A DNA stretch of 64,000 nucleotides from the NCBI RefSeq assembly GCF_001610875.1, contig NZ_CP011272.1, forward strand, positions 1 to 64,000, in the 5' to 3' direction. The translations under genes and the position numbers were made by a program. This document shows, in pieces, positions 43,796 to 52,658 of this stretch. Source of the stretch: Pirellula sp. SH-Sr6A. Lineage in GTDB: Bacteria; Planctomycetota; Planctomycetia; Pirellulales; Pirellulaceae. Each line of letters starts with the position of its first letter. The stretch's first letter is position 1. The notes under the pieces are model-generated. The model was not told where the DNA came from. It made no database searches and saw only the letters and a program-made list of their open reading frames with translations.

Positions 43796-45256
43796 CTAAC
43801 CGATGTGAGAGCAGATGTACTGCAGCTCGGTGTAGTCTAGGATTCCATGCCGGGAGCCCTCTCGCCCCACCCCCGATTCCTTCATGCCCCCAAACGGAGC
43901 GATCTCCGTGGATATCAGACCGGTATTGTGACCTACGATCCCGTAGTCCAAGGCCTCGGAGATTCTCCAAAAACGCTGGTAGCTTTCGGTGTAGAAATAG
44001 GCGGCGAGTCCGGCTCGGGTATCGTTCGCCAGATCGATTGCCTCCTGATCGGAATCGAACGTCATAATAGGAGCGACGGGCCCAAACGTCTCCTCATGTG
44101 CTATAAGCATGGTTCGATTGACACCTGTCAGAACAGTTGGAGTGAAATACGTTCCTCCAAGCGGATGACGCTTTCCACCGCAAACGAGTGTTGCCCCTTT
44201 GCTGATCGCATCCTGCACATGGGCCTCCACTTTTTGAACAGCCGACTCGTTGATCAATGGGCCTTGATCAACCCCTCGCATCATCCCATTTCCGACTCGC
44301 AGGTTCTGGACTTCCGCTGCCAGTTTCGATGCAAACACATCCGAAACGGAGCGATGGACCAGGAATCGATTGGCGCAAACACAGGTTTGTCCTGCATTGC
44401 GATACTTGCTCGCCACTGCGCCTTGAACGGCATCTTCCAAATTCGCGTCATCGAAGACGAGAAAGGGAGCATTTCCGCCCAGTTCCAGCGAGAGACGTTT
44501 CAGTGTGCCAGAGCAAGCCGCCATCAGCTTTTTGCCAACGGCTGTGGAGCCTGTGAAGCTTATCTTGGCAATGCGCAAGTCGCTGGTGAGCAAGTTGCCA
44601 GCCATCTCCGAATCGGTTGTCGGAACGACGTTGAGGACACCTGCTGGCAAACCTGCTTTCTCGGCAAGTGCTGCCAGGGCCAACGCCGTAAAGGGGGTTT
44701 GTGGCGCTGGCTTGGCAATCACGGTACAACCGGCCGCTAAAGCCGGTGCTACCTTTCGAGCGATCATCGCAGCGGGGAAGTTCCAAGGTGTGATGGACGC
44801 CACCACACCCACAGGCTGCCTCGTCACCATAATCCTTTTGTCGGCCATATGGGGTGGCACCAGCTCCCCGTACAAACGCTTCGCCTCCTCTGCAAACCAT
44901 TCGATAAAGGAGGCTGCATAACGAACTTCCGCGATCGATTCCGTGATCGGTTTACCCTGTTCTAATGTGATAATCTCAGCCAACGGCTCAACATGTTGCA
45001 TGATCTCGTCGTACCACGCCCGTAGCAGTAGCGCTCGTTGGCCAGCTACCATTCGTCTCCACGACGGAAAGGCTTGGTAGGCGCACTGGACGGCCCATTC
45101 CAAGTCCTTTTGTTGCAAATCGACAACTTCAGCGAGCACGGCCCCTGTTGCAGGATTGGAAATCGCAGTTCGTCGCTCCCTTTCGCCGCGGTACCAGTTT
45201 CCTCCAATGAAGGCCTCCGTTCGAAGCAGCGGATGGGGCATTGAGTGATCGAACAT
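43796..45256 (-). CDS. gabD: NAD(P)-dependent succinate-semialdehyde dehydrogenase (aldehyde dehydrogenase family)
   Basis: 486 residues from the ATG at 45256, two bases after the upstream stop. Motifs: PWNFPAAMIARKVAPALAAG (cofactor), FTGSTAVGK, the catalytic Glu in LELGGNAP and catalytic Cys in NAGQTCVCANRF. The C-terminal pattern EIAPFGGMKESGVGREG is characteristic of GabD/succinate-semialdehyde dehydrogenases. It oxidises succinate semialdehyde to succinate; a related short aldehyde is possible. It is the last gene of a five-gene minus-strand unit with HtrA-like genes, an unexpected partner. Confidence 0.9.
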   Translation of the reverse strand: MFDHSMPHPLLRTEAFIGGNWYRGERERRTAISNPATGAVLAEVVDLQQKDLEWAVQCAYQAFPSWRRMVAGQRALLLRAWYDEIMQHVEPLAEIITLEQGKPITESIAEVRYAASFIEWFAEEAKRLYGELVPPHMADKRIMVTRQPVGVVASITPWNFPAAMIARKVAPALAAGCTVIAKPAPQTPFTALALAALAEKAGLPAGVLNVVPTTDSEMAGNLLTSDLRIAKISFTGSTAVGKKLMAACSGTLKRLSLELGGNAPFLVFDDANLEDAVQGAVASKYRNAGQTCVCANRFLVHRSVSDVFASKLAAEVQNLRVGNGMMRGVDQGPLINESAVQKVEAHVQDAISKGATLVCGGKRHPLGGTYFTPTVLTGVNRTMLIAHEETFGPVAPIMTFDSDQEAIDLANDTRAGLAAYFYTESYQRFWRISEALDYGIVGHNTGLISTEIAPFGGMKESGVGREGSRHGILDYTELQYICSHIG

Positions 45257-45258
45257 GA

Positions 45259-47283
45259 CTAGAGAGCTTCCAAGTGTTGAAGCCAACGTTGGACTTTGGA
45301 AAAGATCTGCGTGTCTTGAGCATTTGCGGCATCGGAACTTTTGAGGGTGCTCCAAGTCTCCTTGTAGTAGCTAGCTGCGTATCCCGCTTCCGTGATTCGC
45401 TCGACAAAGCCGGATAGGCTTTCATCGTCTCCATTGATGAAGAAACGAGGAGATTTGCCCGGCTCGGCACTCGCCAGTCGCACGCGACTCCCTATCTTTG
45501 CATCACTGAGCCACACCGCGTTGAAATCGTCTGGAAACTGTGCAACAGTCACTAGGCCGAGCACACCACCCGACGCGATTCCAGCCACGCATGTGCGCCG
45601 CTTGTCAATCGTGTAATTGGTTCCCATATAGGATCGAACACGCATACCCACTTCTACTTCTTCGAAGCTCCAAGCTCGCTCGTCTGCAGATTGAACGACT
45701 GCGATGATCCAACGGTGATCGGCGCCAAACTGCTCCCAAAGATCGGACCAAGTTTTCGATTCTTGCTGCCCCGCATCGGCATATACGAGCAGGAGTCCAT
45801 GGGCAAGATCGGCAGTGTAATTGGCGGGAACGATGGCGAATGCTTTGTTCTTCACATCACCAATCGGAATCTGAACGGTTCCTTTCGCGGGCTGTTTGGC
45901 CGCAGGTTCCTTCGATTCCACCGGAGCTTTCTCCGGGCGGGGATAGGTAAACGGAGGAAGGGAAATATCATTAGCAGGCCGAACAGAGGGTTGCACCGTG
46001 ACAATCGCTGCCGCTTTATCGTCCCTTTCACCTTTTTTTAGAACGTTCAGCGGCAAAGCTTCTCGATAATCCCAAAAGGGAAGAAGCAGTTCCAACGGCT
46101 TCTCGTTGCTTAGGCTCTCATTGGAAAACCCCGTGATTCGATCTCCTGCTTGGAGGCCAGCTTTGCTCGCAGGACTTTCGTTGAGTACCAGCAAGATCTC
46201 TTCGGAACCGTTGGGTTGGCGCGAGGCGATGAGTCCTAGATACGGTTCGCGATAAGGGGGTAGCTCCTTCACCAAAGTCATCGAGGACTGCACCGTCTGC
46301 GATCCCCGGGTGACTTCGAGAACCAATGGTTGTCCCGCGTCGATCGGCCCCATGGCATGTTTGAGGTTCGAGTGCGTCGCAACCGGTTTTAGGGCAGTTT
46401 CCGAGCGTCCGGCCCGGACGACCTGATCCCCTGCTTGGAGTCCAGCCTTGGCAGCGGGCGAACCCGGCGAAACGCCGCTTAGCACAATACCCTCGGCAAA
46501 CTCGTCTCTTCCTCGGACGCGAAACCCGGCCTTGCCCGGATAGATATCCTGCCCCGATTGAAGAACAGGTAGTCGTTCAAGGATATCGGACAATGGAATG
46601 GCAAAGCCAATTCCCGAGTCGTACCATTGTTCGACCTCACCCTCCGTTACGATTCCCGGATTGATCGGGGTGAGGATCCCCATCGCTTTCCCGTAGAGAT
46701 CGATCAGAGGCCCACCATAGTTTTGAGGCGAGATCTTGCAGTCGGTTTGAATCGCCTTATCCCAAATCCGACCTTTGGCGCTCAAAATACCTACGCTGCG
46801 GCTAGCGGATCGGACGTCGAAGCTTTTTCCAAGTGCAATGGTCCATTGCCCGACGCGCCATGTAGCGGGATCGCTGGGAACGATCGGTCGCAATGTTGCA
46901 TCGCCATCGATTTTAAGCAGCGCGATTTCGCGGCTGAAATCGCGAGCAACCAATTTTGCTGCCTTGCGTTCTTCGTTCGGTAATATGACGGTGATCGATG
47001 CTGGTTGCCCTTTGAATAAAAAGTTACTGGTGGCGATCCATCCCTCTTTGGATAAGACCGTGCCCGTCGATGGGCCAGGTGCAACAGCTTGTTTATTGAC
47101 GATCTCCATCCCGCCAAAGGTCTCGATCTGCACCACGCTTCCCTGTGCCCAATTCGCGGCGGACTGCATGGCAGCTTCTTCCGCGATGTCGAGAGGGATT
47201 TGTTGCGCCACTGCCAAAGGAAAGAAACAGACCAGGGACAAAACGAAAGCGATAAGAAGCGAGGGGATTGGTGTGCGTCGCAT
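45259..47283 (-). CDS. HtrA-like pseudoprotease with two PDZ domains and an alpha/beta-hydrolase-like end
   Basis: 674 residues with signal peptide (LLIAFVLSLVCFFPLAVA). The trypsin-like domain (about 45-240) lacks the catalytic triad: the His position reads IATSNFLF, the Asp position SREIALLKI, and the active-site Ser motif GNSGG is replaced by PQNYGGPL. Two PDZ domains follow (about 250-330 and 340-425), then a proline-rich linker. The C-terminal domain (about 480-674) has an alpha/beta hydrolase look (HGLLLVYADAG, CVAGIASGGVLG). It probably binds rather than cuts proteins. The gene starts three bases after the 346-residue paralogue stops. Confidence 0.82.
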   Translation of the reverse strand: MRRTPIPSLLIAFVLSLVCFFPLAVAQQIPLDIAEEAAMQSAANWAQGSVVQIETFGGMEIVNKQAVAPGPSTGTVLSKEGWIATSNFLFKGQPASITVILPNEERKAAKLVARDFSREIALLKIDGDATLRPIVPSDPATWRVGQWTIALGKSFDVRSASRSVGILSAKGRIWDKAIQTDCKISPQNYGGPLIDLYGKAMGILTPINPGIVTEGEVEQWYDSGIGFAIPLSDILERLPVLQSGQDIYPGKAGFRVRGRDEFAEGIVLSGVSPGSPAAKAGLQAGDQVVRAGRSETALKPVATHSNLKHAMGPIDAGQPLVLEVTRGSQTVQSSMTLVKELPPYREPYLGLIASRQPNGSEEILLVLNESPASKAGLQAGDRITGFSNESLSNEKPLELLLPFWDYREALPLNVLKKGERDDKAAAIVTVQPSVRPANDISLPPFTYPRPEKAPVESKEPAAKQPAKGTVQIPIGDVKNKAFAIVPANYTADLAHGLLLVYADAGQQESKTWSDLWEQFGADHRWIIAVVQSADERAWSFEEVEVGMRVRSYMGTNYTIDKRRTCVAGIASGGVLGLVTVAQFPDDFNAVWLSDAKIGSRVRLASAEPGKSPRFFINGDDESLSGFVERITEAGYAASYYKETWSTLKSSDAANAQDTQIFSKVQRWLQHLEAL

Positions 47284-47286
47284 CGA

Positions 47287-48327
47287 TTACGGCCTTACTT
47301 GTATGCGAATGAGCTCTTGTCCTCGTTGCACCAAGAGTTGAAACGAGTCGGCCCGATTGATGGTGCTGAGGATTTTTTCCAGGGACTTTCGAGAGTCGAT
47401 GCGTTGATCATTCACCAAAAGAATGAGGTCGTTGGTTTGCAGCCCTGCTTGGGCTGCGATAGACCCGCTTCGGACGTCGTCGACAAAGGCAGGTGTTTTG
47501 GGAAGGACATCGGGAATCAACGTCAAGCCGAGATCGGGAAGTCGATGAGGCTTTTCCACCGATTTGGCGGTCTCCAAATCGAGAGTCGCGGTTCCCTTCA
47601 AGATGCGATCGATGGAAGATTGGACCACCTCGAGTGGGAGTGCGTAGTTCAGCCAGATGCCCGACTGTTCGTCTCGAATCTCTTTGCCAAGCATTCCGAT
47701 CCATTCACCTCGGAGATTGACCAATGCCCCGCCAGACGCTCCCGGATTGTTGGTCATGACATCGAGCACATAGACTTTGCCTTGATAAAGCGACTTCGTT
47801 TTACCTCGCCGCTGCGTCAGCGGGGCGATCGCCATGACAACCCCTTTCTGAACGCTGCAGTATTCGTCGCCCGTTGCGATCCCGAATAAATTGCTGACCC
47901 CGAAGACCCGCTGTCCCACCGTCGGCTGAGGTTTGGAGTCCAAAGGGAAACCGGTGAGGCCCGCATCTTCCACTTGCAAGAGCGCGATTTCATTCGCGGG
48001 ATCGACACCTACGACCGTGGCATCCAACCTCCGTCCATCGAAGACCACGACACGCACTTTGGCGACATCCAGTACAGTCGTCCAGCTGGTGACGATGTGT
48101 CCATTGTTGCCAACCAGAATGCCGCTTTGGTAGCTCTCTAAACCTCGTGCCCCTCCTGCTCCAAACAGTTTGACGACCTTCTCTTGAACCTGGTCGACCA
48201 ATTGCTCCTGCGTGGTAAGGATGGAATCGGGTTCCGTCCCCAGGGCAGGGAGCGTCAGAACTTGGGAGTGCGACCATGCAGTTAACGCGGCGAGTGTGAC
48301 AAGAGTTTTGCGCAGGAAGCGTTTCAT
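47287..48327 (-). CDS. HtrA-like protein with incomplete triad and one PDZ domain
   Basis: 346 residues with an N-terminal signal segment (TLVTLAALTAWSHS). The Ser motif is kept (NNPGASGGAL, Ser198), but the His position reads HIVTSWTTV and the Asp position ANEIALLQV, so the charge relay is missing. A PDZ domain covers about 255-346. The start ATG overlaps the HtrA stop (TAATG), and the next gene begins three bases after its own stop. Probably an inactive or altered member of an HtrA complex. Confidence 0.85.
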   Translation of the reverse strand: MKRFLRKTLVTLAALTAWSHSQVLTLPALGTEPDSILTTQEQLVDQVQEKVVKLFGAGGARGLESYQSGILVGNNGHIVTSWTTVLDVAKVRVVVFDGRRLDATVVGVDPANEIALLQVEDAGLTGFPLDSKPQPTVGQRVFGVSNLFGIATGDEYCSVQKGVVMAIAPLTQRRGKTKSLYQGKVYVLDVMTNNPGASGGALVNLRGEWIGMLGKEIRDEQSGIWLNYALPLEVVQSSIDRILKGTATLDLETAKSVEKPHRLPDLGLTLIPDVLPKTPAFVDDVRSGSIAAQAGLQTNDLILLVNDQRIDSRKSLEKILSTINRADSFQLLVQRGQELIRIQVRP

Positions 48328-50144
48328 TACAGTCCCTCCTCCTTGCTCGGCTGAAGGAACTGATGGGATTTGATTTGCGCGATGAGTTTCGTCTCGAGCC
48401 CAAACTGGAGCCGCAGTACCGACGGGAATCGGAGCCGATTGTTAAAATCGGCTTTCTCGAAGTAAACCTCAGCCGGATCGCTGATGGTATCGGGGAAAAT
48501 TTCCACGAGCCGAAACATACCGTCCTCAGGATCGGTGTATACCAAACAAGTGACTTCACCGATGGTGAGTTTTGTGGTGTCCATGAGTTCTCGCTCTCCG
48601 ACGACCGGATTGCGCCCCAGGTAGATTGCTTCGCCAATCAACCGAGGCCCTTTTGCATGCCACTGTTGCCAAACGCGGAGGGCGATAGCAAGGCTCATCG
48701 GTGATTGTTTCTTAACCGTTTGCTGCCAACCTTGCACAGCAGGGAGCGTTTCGGATTGATCTCCCATTTTGAAGGTCAGCGACGCATCCGACCATTCACC
48801 CGACCAAGTCTGATTCTCAGCTGGCAATTCCCCTTGCCATTTCCACAACCCAGCATTCGCGTCTGCTTCCGTAAAGAGGGTGTGCGCTTTTTGAAGCTGA
48901 GTGATGCGATCCAGCTCGGATTTATTGAAGTAGTAATTGGAAAATCCCTTTTTGGCTTCGTAAAAATCCGCTAGTGCATCGGCTTGCTTTTCGTTTTCCT
49001 TCTCAACGGCAGGCGGATCGGTTGGCGAGGGTGGCTCGGATTCGCCAGGCGTTTCTTTCGGGTCGCGCCGAGGAGGTTGGGAAGGTCGATTGCTTTCTCC
49101 TTCGACAATTTCTTCAAGCTCGCTAGGCAAGTGAAGGCTTTGGAGTCGAACGTATGTGTCGAAAACTCCATCTTCGCTCCGGTAGCGGACCGGGATACGC
49201 CACAAGTCTGGGTAGATACCCAAGATGTTTTTTAGTTGGTTCGTCGTACCGATGTCGCGGTCCCCGACTCGCAGAATCTCATCACCGAAACGAATCCCTC
49301 TACGAAATGCATCGCTGGTTTCCAAGATGTTGCTGACGGTAACCAGTCCCTTGGTGTCGGTGGCGACGGTAAATCCCAACGTAGCGTGATCAACGACTCG
49401 GCCGGAACGAAGTTGCCAGTAGAAATTCATCGCCTGCTTGATCGAGATTGCATACCCCACTCCGACGTTTACGCGCCCACGTTTTTCGAAGGAGCATCGT
49501 CCGTTGATACCGATCAGTTCGCCACGCATATTGAATAACGGGCCACCCGAATTGCCTGGATTGATAGCGGCGTCGGTCTGGATGCAATCGCTGTATTCCA
49601 GAAACGTACCACTGGGGTATTGGTACCGCCGAACACCGCTCACCAAGCCGTAGGTAATGGTCGGCTGAAGATTGGTTGCCAATACGAAAGGGTTTCCGGC
49701 AGCAAAGCACCACTGCCCCGCACGCACTTTATCGCTATCGCCCAGCGTCGCGACAGGAAAATCCTCCCTGCCGAACATTTTCAAAACGGCCAAGTCCCCA
49801 GTGGGGTCGATGCCTGCCACTACGCAGTCGTACATCTTCCCATCGTTCATGCCGCATTTCATGCGATGTCCGAACGGACTGGAAACGTGAAAATTGGTCA
49901 ACACATACCCGTCGCTGGAAATACAGACCCCCGACCCGCCACCCTGTCCATCCGCACCATGCACTGCGACGGTTGCGAGGCTCGCGCGCTGCATGGCTTC
50001 GATGCGCTCCGTCTCGGCCTGCAAGACAATCGGCTGCGGCGGGTTGGGGGGCGCGTCTTCCTGTCCGTACGCCCATGTCCCGTTCAACGAGAAAGTCGAG
50101 ATCGCCGAGACGACTCCTAGCCAACTCAGCACCCTGCGGTTCAT
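48327..50144 (-). CDS. HtrA/DegP-type serine protease, active form
   Basis: 605 residues from the ATG at 50144, which opens a signal peptide (VLSWLGVVSAISTFSL). The triad is complete: His86 in LTNFHV, Asp117 in PTGDLAVLK, Ser199 in NPGNSGGPLF. A PDZ domain follows (about 235-345), then a charged, proline-rich linker and an unrecognised C-terminal domain of about 220 residues not found in DegP. HtrA proteins degrade or refold misfolded proteins in the periplasm. It is the only catalytic member among three tandem HtrA-like genes. Confidence 0.9.
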   Translation of the reverse strand: MNRRVLSWLGVVSAISTFSLNGTWAYGQEDAPPNPPQPIVLQAETERIEAMQRASLATVAVHGADGQGGGSGVCISSDGYVLTNFHVSSPFGHRMKCGMNDGKMYDCVVAGIDPTGDLAVLKMFGREDFPVATLGDSDKVRAGQWCFAAGNPFVLATNLQPTITYGLVSGVRRYQYPSGTFLEYSDCIQTDAAINPGNSGGPLFNMRGELIGINGRCSFEKRGRVNVGVGYAISIKQAMNFYWQLRSGRVVDHATLGFTVATDTKGLVTVSNILETSDAFRRGIRFGDEILRVGDRDIGTTNQLKNILGIYPDLWRIPVRYRSEDGVFDTYVRLQSLHLPSELEEIVEGESNRPSQPPRRDPKETPGESEPPSPTDPPAVEKENEKQADALADFYEAKKGFSNYYFNKSELDRITQLQKAHTLFTEADANAGLWKWQGELPAENQTWSGEWSDASLTFKMGDQSETLPAVQGWQQTVKKQSPMSLAIALRVWQQWHAKGPRLIGEAIYLGRNPVVGERELMDTTKLTIGEVTCLVYTDPEDGMFRLVEIFPDTISDPAEVYFEKADFNNRLRFPSVLRLQFGLETKLIAQIKSHQFLQPSKEEGL

Positions 50145-50197
50145 CCATTCGCCTTTCATTACCAACCGATGCGCCGAAGAAATGATCCGGGTATTCT

Positions 50198-51523
50198 TTA
50201 ACGAAGAAGTCGCGGTTGTTTCCATTGGACTTCCGTTCCTGTTTGGGAGGGTGAGCGACTTTTGACCACCAACGTGATTCGTTTTTCTGATGCGATTGCC
50301 GCTTGGATACTTAGAACGGTTTGGTCGGGTGCGAGTGTTCCTGAGTAAATCACCTCAGAGTCTTGGCGAACTTCTATCTGGAGTTCGGCACGGAAATCTC
50401 CACGCTGCGTTCGTTCCACGCGGGATTCTAGGCGTGCGACCCCTTCCGGAGCTCGGAACGTGTAGGTGCCAGGCAATGAGAACAGGAGGTCTTGGTTCGC
50501 CGCTCCGGGATCGCGGGACGAGGTGGCTCGCACGAATCGAGGTTGAAATGCACTGGGTGTGCTGGGCGAAAGAAATTTCCAATTGCCCCATTCGTCCACC
50601 GTAGCTCCCAACTTTTCGGCAGAGGAGACCCAGCGCACGTTTGCGGTGCCAAACCGGATCTCGAGGATGTTCGCCAGAGGGACTGAACCGAGGACCTTCG
50701 ACGGAGTTTCGATTTCCAAGCGATCGTTTTTCCAATCCAAGCGGGTGCTGTTCCAAATCGAGCCATCGACGGTGACCACTTCGATCGCTGGGGTGATGCG
50801 GGGTTGGGTGGGTTGGAACCAAGTCATTCCAAGGAGTTTCTCGATCGACATCTCCAATTTCTGATCGTCGAACCCAAACGCCACTTGCGATTGCCGGACT
50901 TCGACAATCGTACCCCCGACACGGGTCAGTTCCCCACTCGGACGCGTCAGGATCAATCCGTCTGATGTAATGGTCTCGGCGAGGATGTCACGCCATGGAC
51001 CCTCCAGATTCGCTTCAAAAGGTTTGAGCTGCGCGTAGACCAACTGCTTGGAGGAAAGGGGAGAGGTCAATTTCCAAGATGCGGACTCGACAGTCCACTC
51101 CTCCCCCTTGCCAGTCAGGGAATCGAATCGAAGTTGCGAACCATCGACCGTGACTAGGACTGATACAGGGGGCTTCACCGATGCGGGAGGGGAGGCCAGT
51201 TTGACCGTTCCAATTTCTGAGGCAGGGACCGATTGCTCGCCATCACCGGTTCGCACACGCACCGACGCTTGGCTGAGCTCCAGCAACTCTCCATCCAAAT
51301 TCGAACCATCGATCTTGGAAATGCGAACTTGTTGAAGGTTTGCTTTCAAGGAGGCTTTGGAGCTGTTGCCAACAAGCCCAAAAAACAGAACCGACGCGAT
51401 CGCCATCAGCCCAATCGAGCGGAAGGCTGCATGAGGTCGAGATTGGGGTCGCCAAGATCGATAGTTGAAGCTCGGCACGGAAGTCCTTGGGCGGTGTCGT
51501 TGAAATAAGCAGATTCGATTCAT
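50198..51523 (-). CDS. Secreted protein with an NPCBM-like C-terminal domain
   Basis: 441 residues from the ATG at 51523. A long basic stretch precedes a hydrophobic segment (GLMAIASVLFFGLVGNSS), a signal peptide or anchor. The middle has two or three beta-rich repeats with 'VTVDGS' (LVTVDGSQLRFDSL; VVTVDGSIWNSTRL) and 'ANILEIRFG'. The last 90 residues (LPGTYTFRAPEGVARLESRV onward) resemble NPCBM/NEW2 carbohydrate-associated domains. It is first in the unit with the three HtrA-like genes, 53 bases upstream of the active one, and may be a substrate-recognition partner; this is inference. Confidence 0.68.
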   Translation of the reverse strand: MNRICLFQRHRPRTSVPSFNYRSWRPQSRPHAAFRSIGLMAIASVLFFGLVGNSSKASLKANLQQVRISKIDGSNLDGELLELSQASVRVRTGDGEQSVPASEIGTVKLASPPASVKPPVSVLVTVDGSQLRFDSLTGKGEEWTVESASWKLTSPLSSKQLVYAQLKPFEANLEGPWRDILAETITSDGLILTRPSGELTRVGGTIVEVRQSQVAFGFDDQKLEMSIEKLLGMTWFQPTQPRITPAIEVVTVDGSIWNSTRLDWKNDRLEIETPSKVLGSVPLANILEIRFGTANVRWVSSAEKLGATVDEWGNWKFLSPSTPSAFQPRFVRATSSRDPGAANQDLLFSLPGTYTFRAPEGVARLESRVERTQRGDFRAELQIEVRQDSEVIYSGTLAPDQTVLSIQAAIASEKRITLVVKSRSPSQTGTEVQWKQPRLLR

Positions 51524-51635
51524 CGTTGTGAGAATTCCTGCAGTTGGTACGGCGTCCTTGCAACTCATTTGGTAGTATACCGCAAATGGAACGGACAAGG
51601 AACGAACTCAACGCATTCGTAAGACTTGAGGTGCG

Positions 51636-52643
51636 ATGAAAGCGGCATATATTCGGCAACCGGGGCCACCTGAAGCCATCGAGTATGGGGAATTGCCACT
51701 TCCCGCCTGTGCGGCCGATCAAATTCTGATCCGGGTCGCAGCGGTCTCGGTCAATCCAATCGATACCTACATTCGCGGTGGGGCAAACTATTGGCCACTG
51801 CCCAACCCCTTTATTCTCGGCTGCGACTTCGCCGGTACCGTTATAGAGGTTGGACGAGATGTTCGTTCCCATCAAGTCGGCCAGCGGGTTTGGGGCTCCA
51901 ACCAAGGGCTCCTCGGCAGGCAAGGGACTTTTGCGGAGACGATTGCAATCGATCCCAAGTGGGCTTACTCCACCCCAGAGGGGGCAACGGACCGAGACAT
52001 GGCGGCAATCGCGTTGGTGGGCATTACCGCCCATCTTGGATTGTTTTCGCGGGCGCAATTAAAGGCAAAAGAGGTCCTCTTCGTACGCGGTGGTACGGGT
52101 GGAGTCTCATCGATGGTTCTCCAGATGGCGAAGGCCGTCGGGGCTACCGTCATCACGACGGCGGGCAGTTCGGAAAAGGCCCAACGATGTTTGGAGTTGG
52201 GAGCGGACCACGTCATCGAATACAACCGCGAGTCGATCGCAGATCGTCTCAAAGAGTATGCGCCGGACGGGGTGAACGTGTTTTGGGAAACCCTCCGAGA
52301 ACCGGACTTCGATTTTGCGGTGTCGTCGATGGCACCCAACGCTCGGATGATTCTGATGGCGGGTCGCGATGCGAGACCGCACTTCCCTGTGGGCCCGTTC
52401 TACGTGAAGGGTTGTTCGCTCCACGGCTTTGCGATGTTCAAGGAATCCGCCGAATCGCAGGCTGCCTCCGCTGCCGATATCAATCATTGGGTCCGATCCG
52501 GAGCGCTTCGCGCGCAGATCGACCGCGTTCTCCCCTTAGAAGAAGCAGCTCAAGCCCATCGATTGCAAGAACAGCACACGGTACAGAAGAGCAGCATTCT
52601 CGCTGGAAAGATCGTTCTCGAACCCAACTACTCCCAACATTGA
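51636..52643 (+). CDS. Zinc-independent alcohol dehydrogenase / NADPH:quinone oxidoreductase
   Basis: 335 residues of the medium-chain dehydrogenase family. The opening MKAAYIRQPGPPEAIEYGEL, the GroES-like ILGCDFAGTVIEVG and the cofactor motif GGTGGVSSMVLQMAKA, followed by GADHVIEYN, are diagnostic. The zinc-binding cysteines of true alcohol dehydrogenases are missing, so a quinone-oxidoreductase-like reaction is more likely. It is divergent from the NPCBM gene and lies 15 bases upstream of pyk, probably in one transcript. Confidence 0.88.
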   Translation: MKAAYIRQPGPPEAIEYGELPLPACAADQILIRVAAVSVNPIDTYIRGGANYWPLPNPFILGCDFAGTVIEVGRDVRSHQVGQRVWGSNQGLLGRQGTFAETIAIDPKWAYSTPEGATDRDMAAIALVGITAHLGLFSRAQLKAKEVLFVRGGTGGVSSMVLQMAKAVGATVITTAGSSEKAQRCLELGADHVIEYNRESIADRLKEYAPDGVNVFWETLREPDFDFAVSSMAPNARMILMAGRDARPHFPVGPFYVKGCSLHGFAMFKESAESQAASAADINHWVRSGALRAQIDRVLPLEEAAQAHRLQEQHTVQKSSILAGKIVLEPNYSQH

Positions 52644-52658
52644 AGGCACGGACAGCGA

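Noticed and set aside
43847-44740. Plus-strand frame of 297 residues
   Set aside because: It lies antisense within the succinate-semialdehyde dehydrogenase gene, which has all its motifs; the antisense frame has no recognisable domain.
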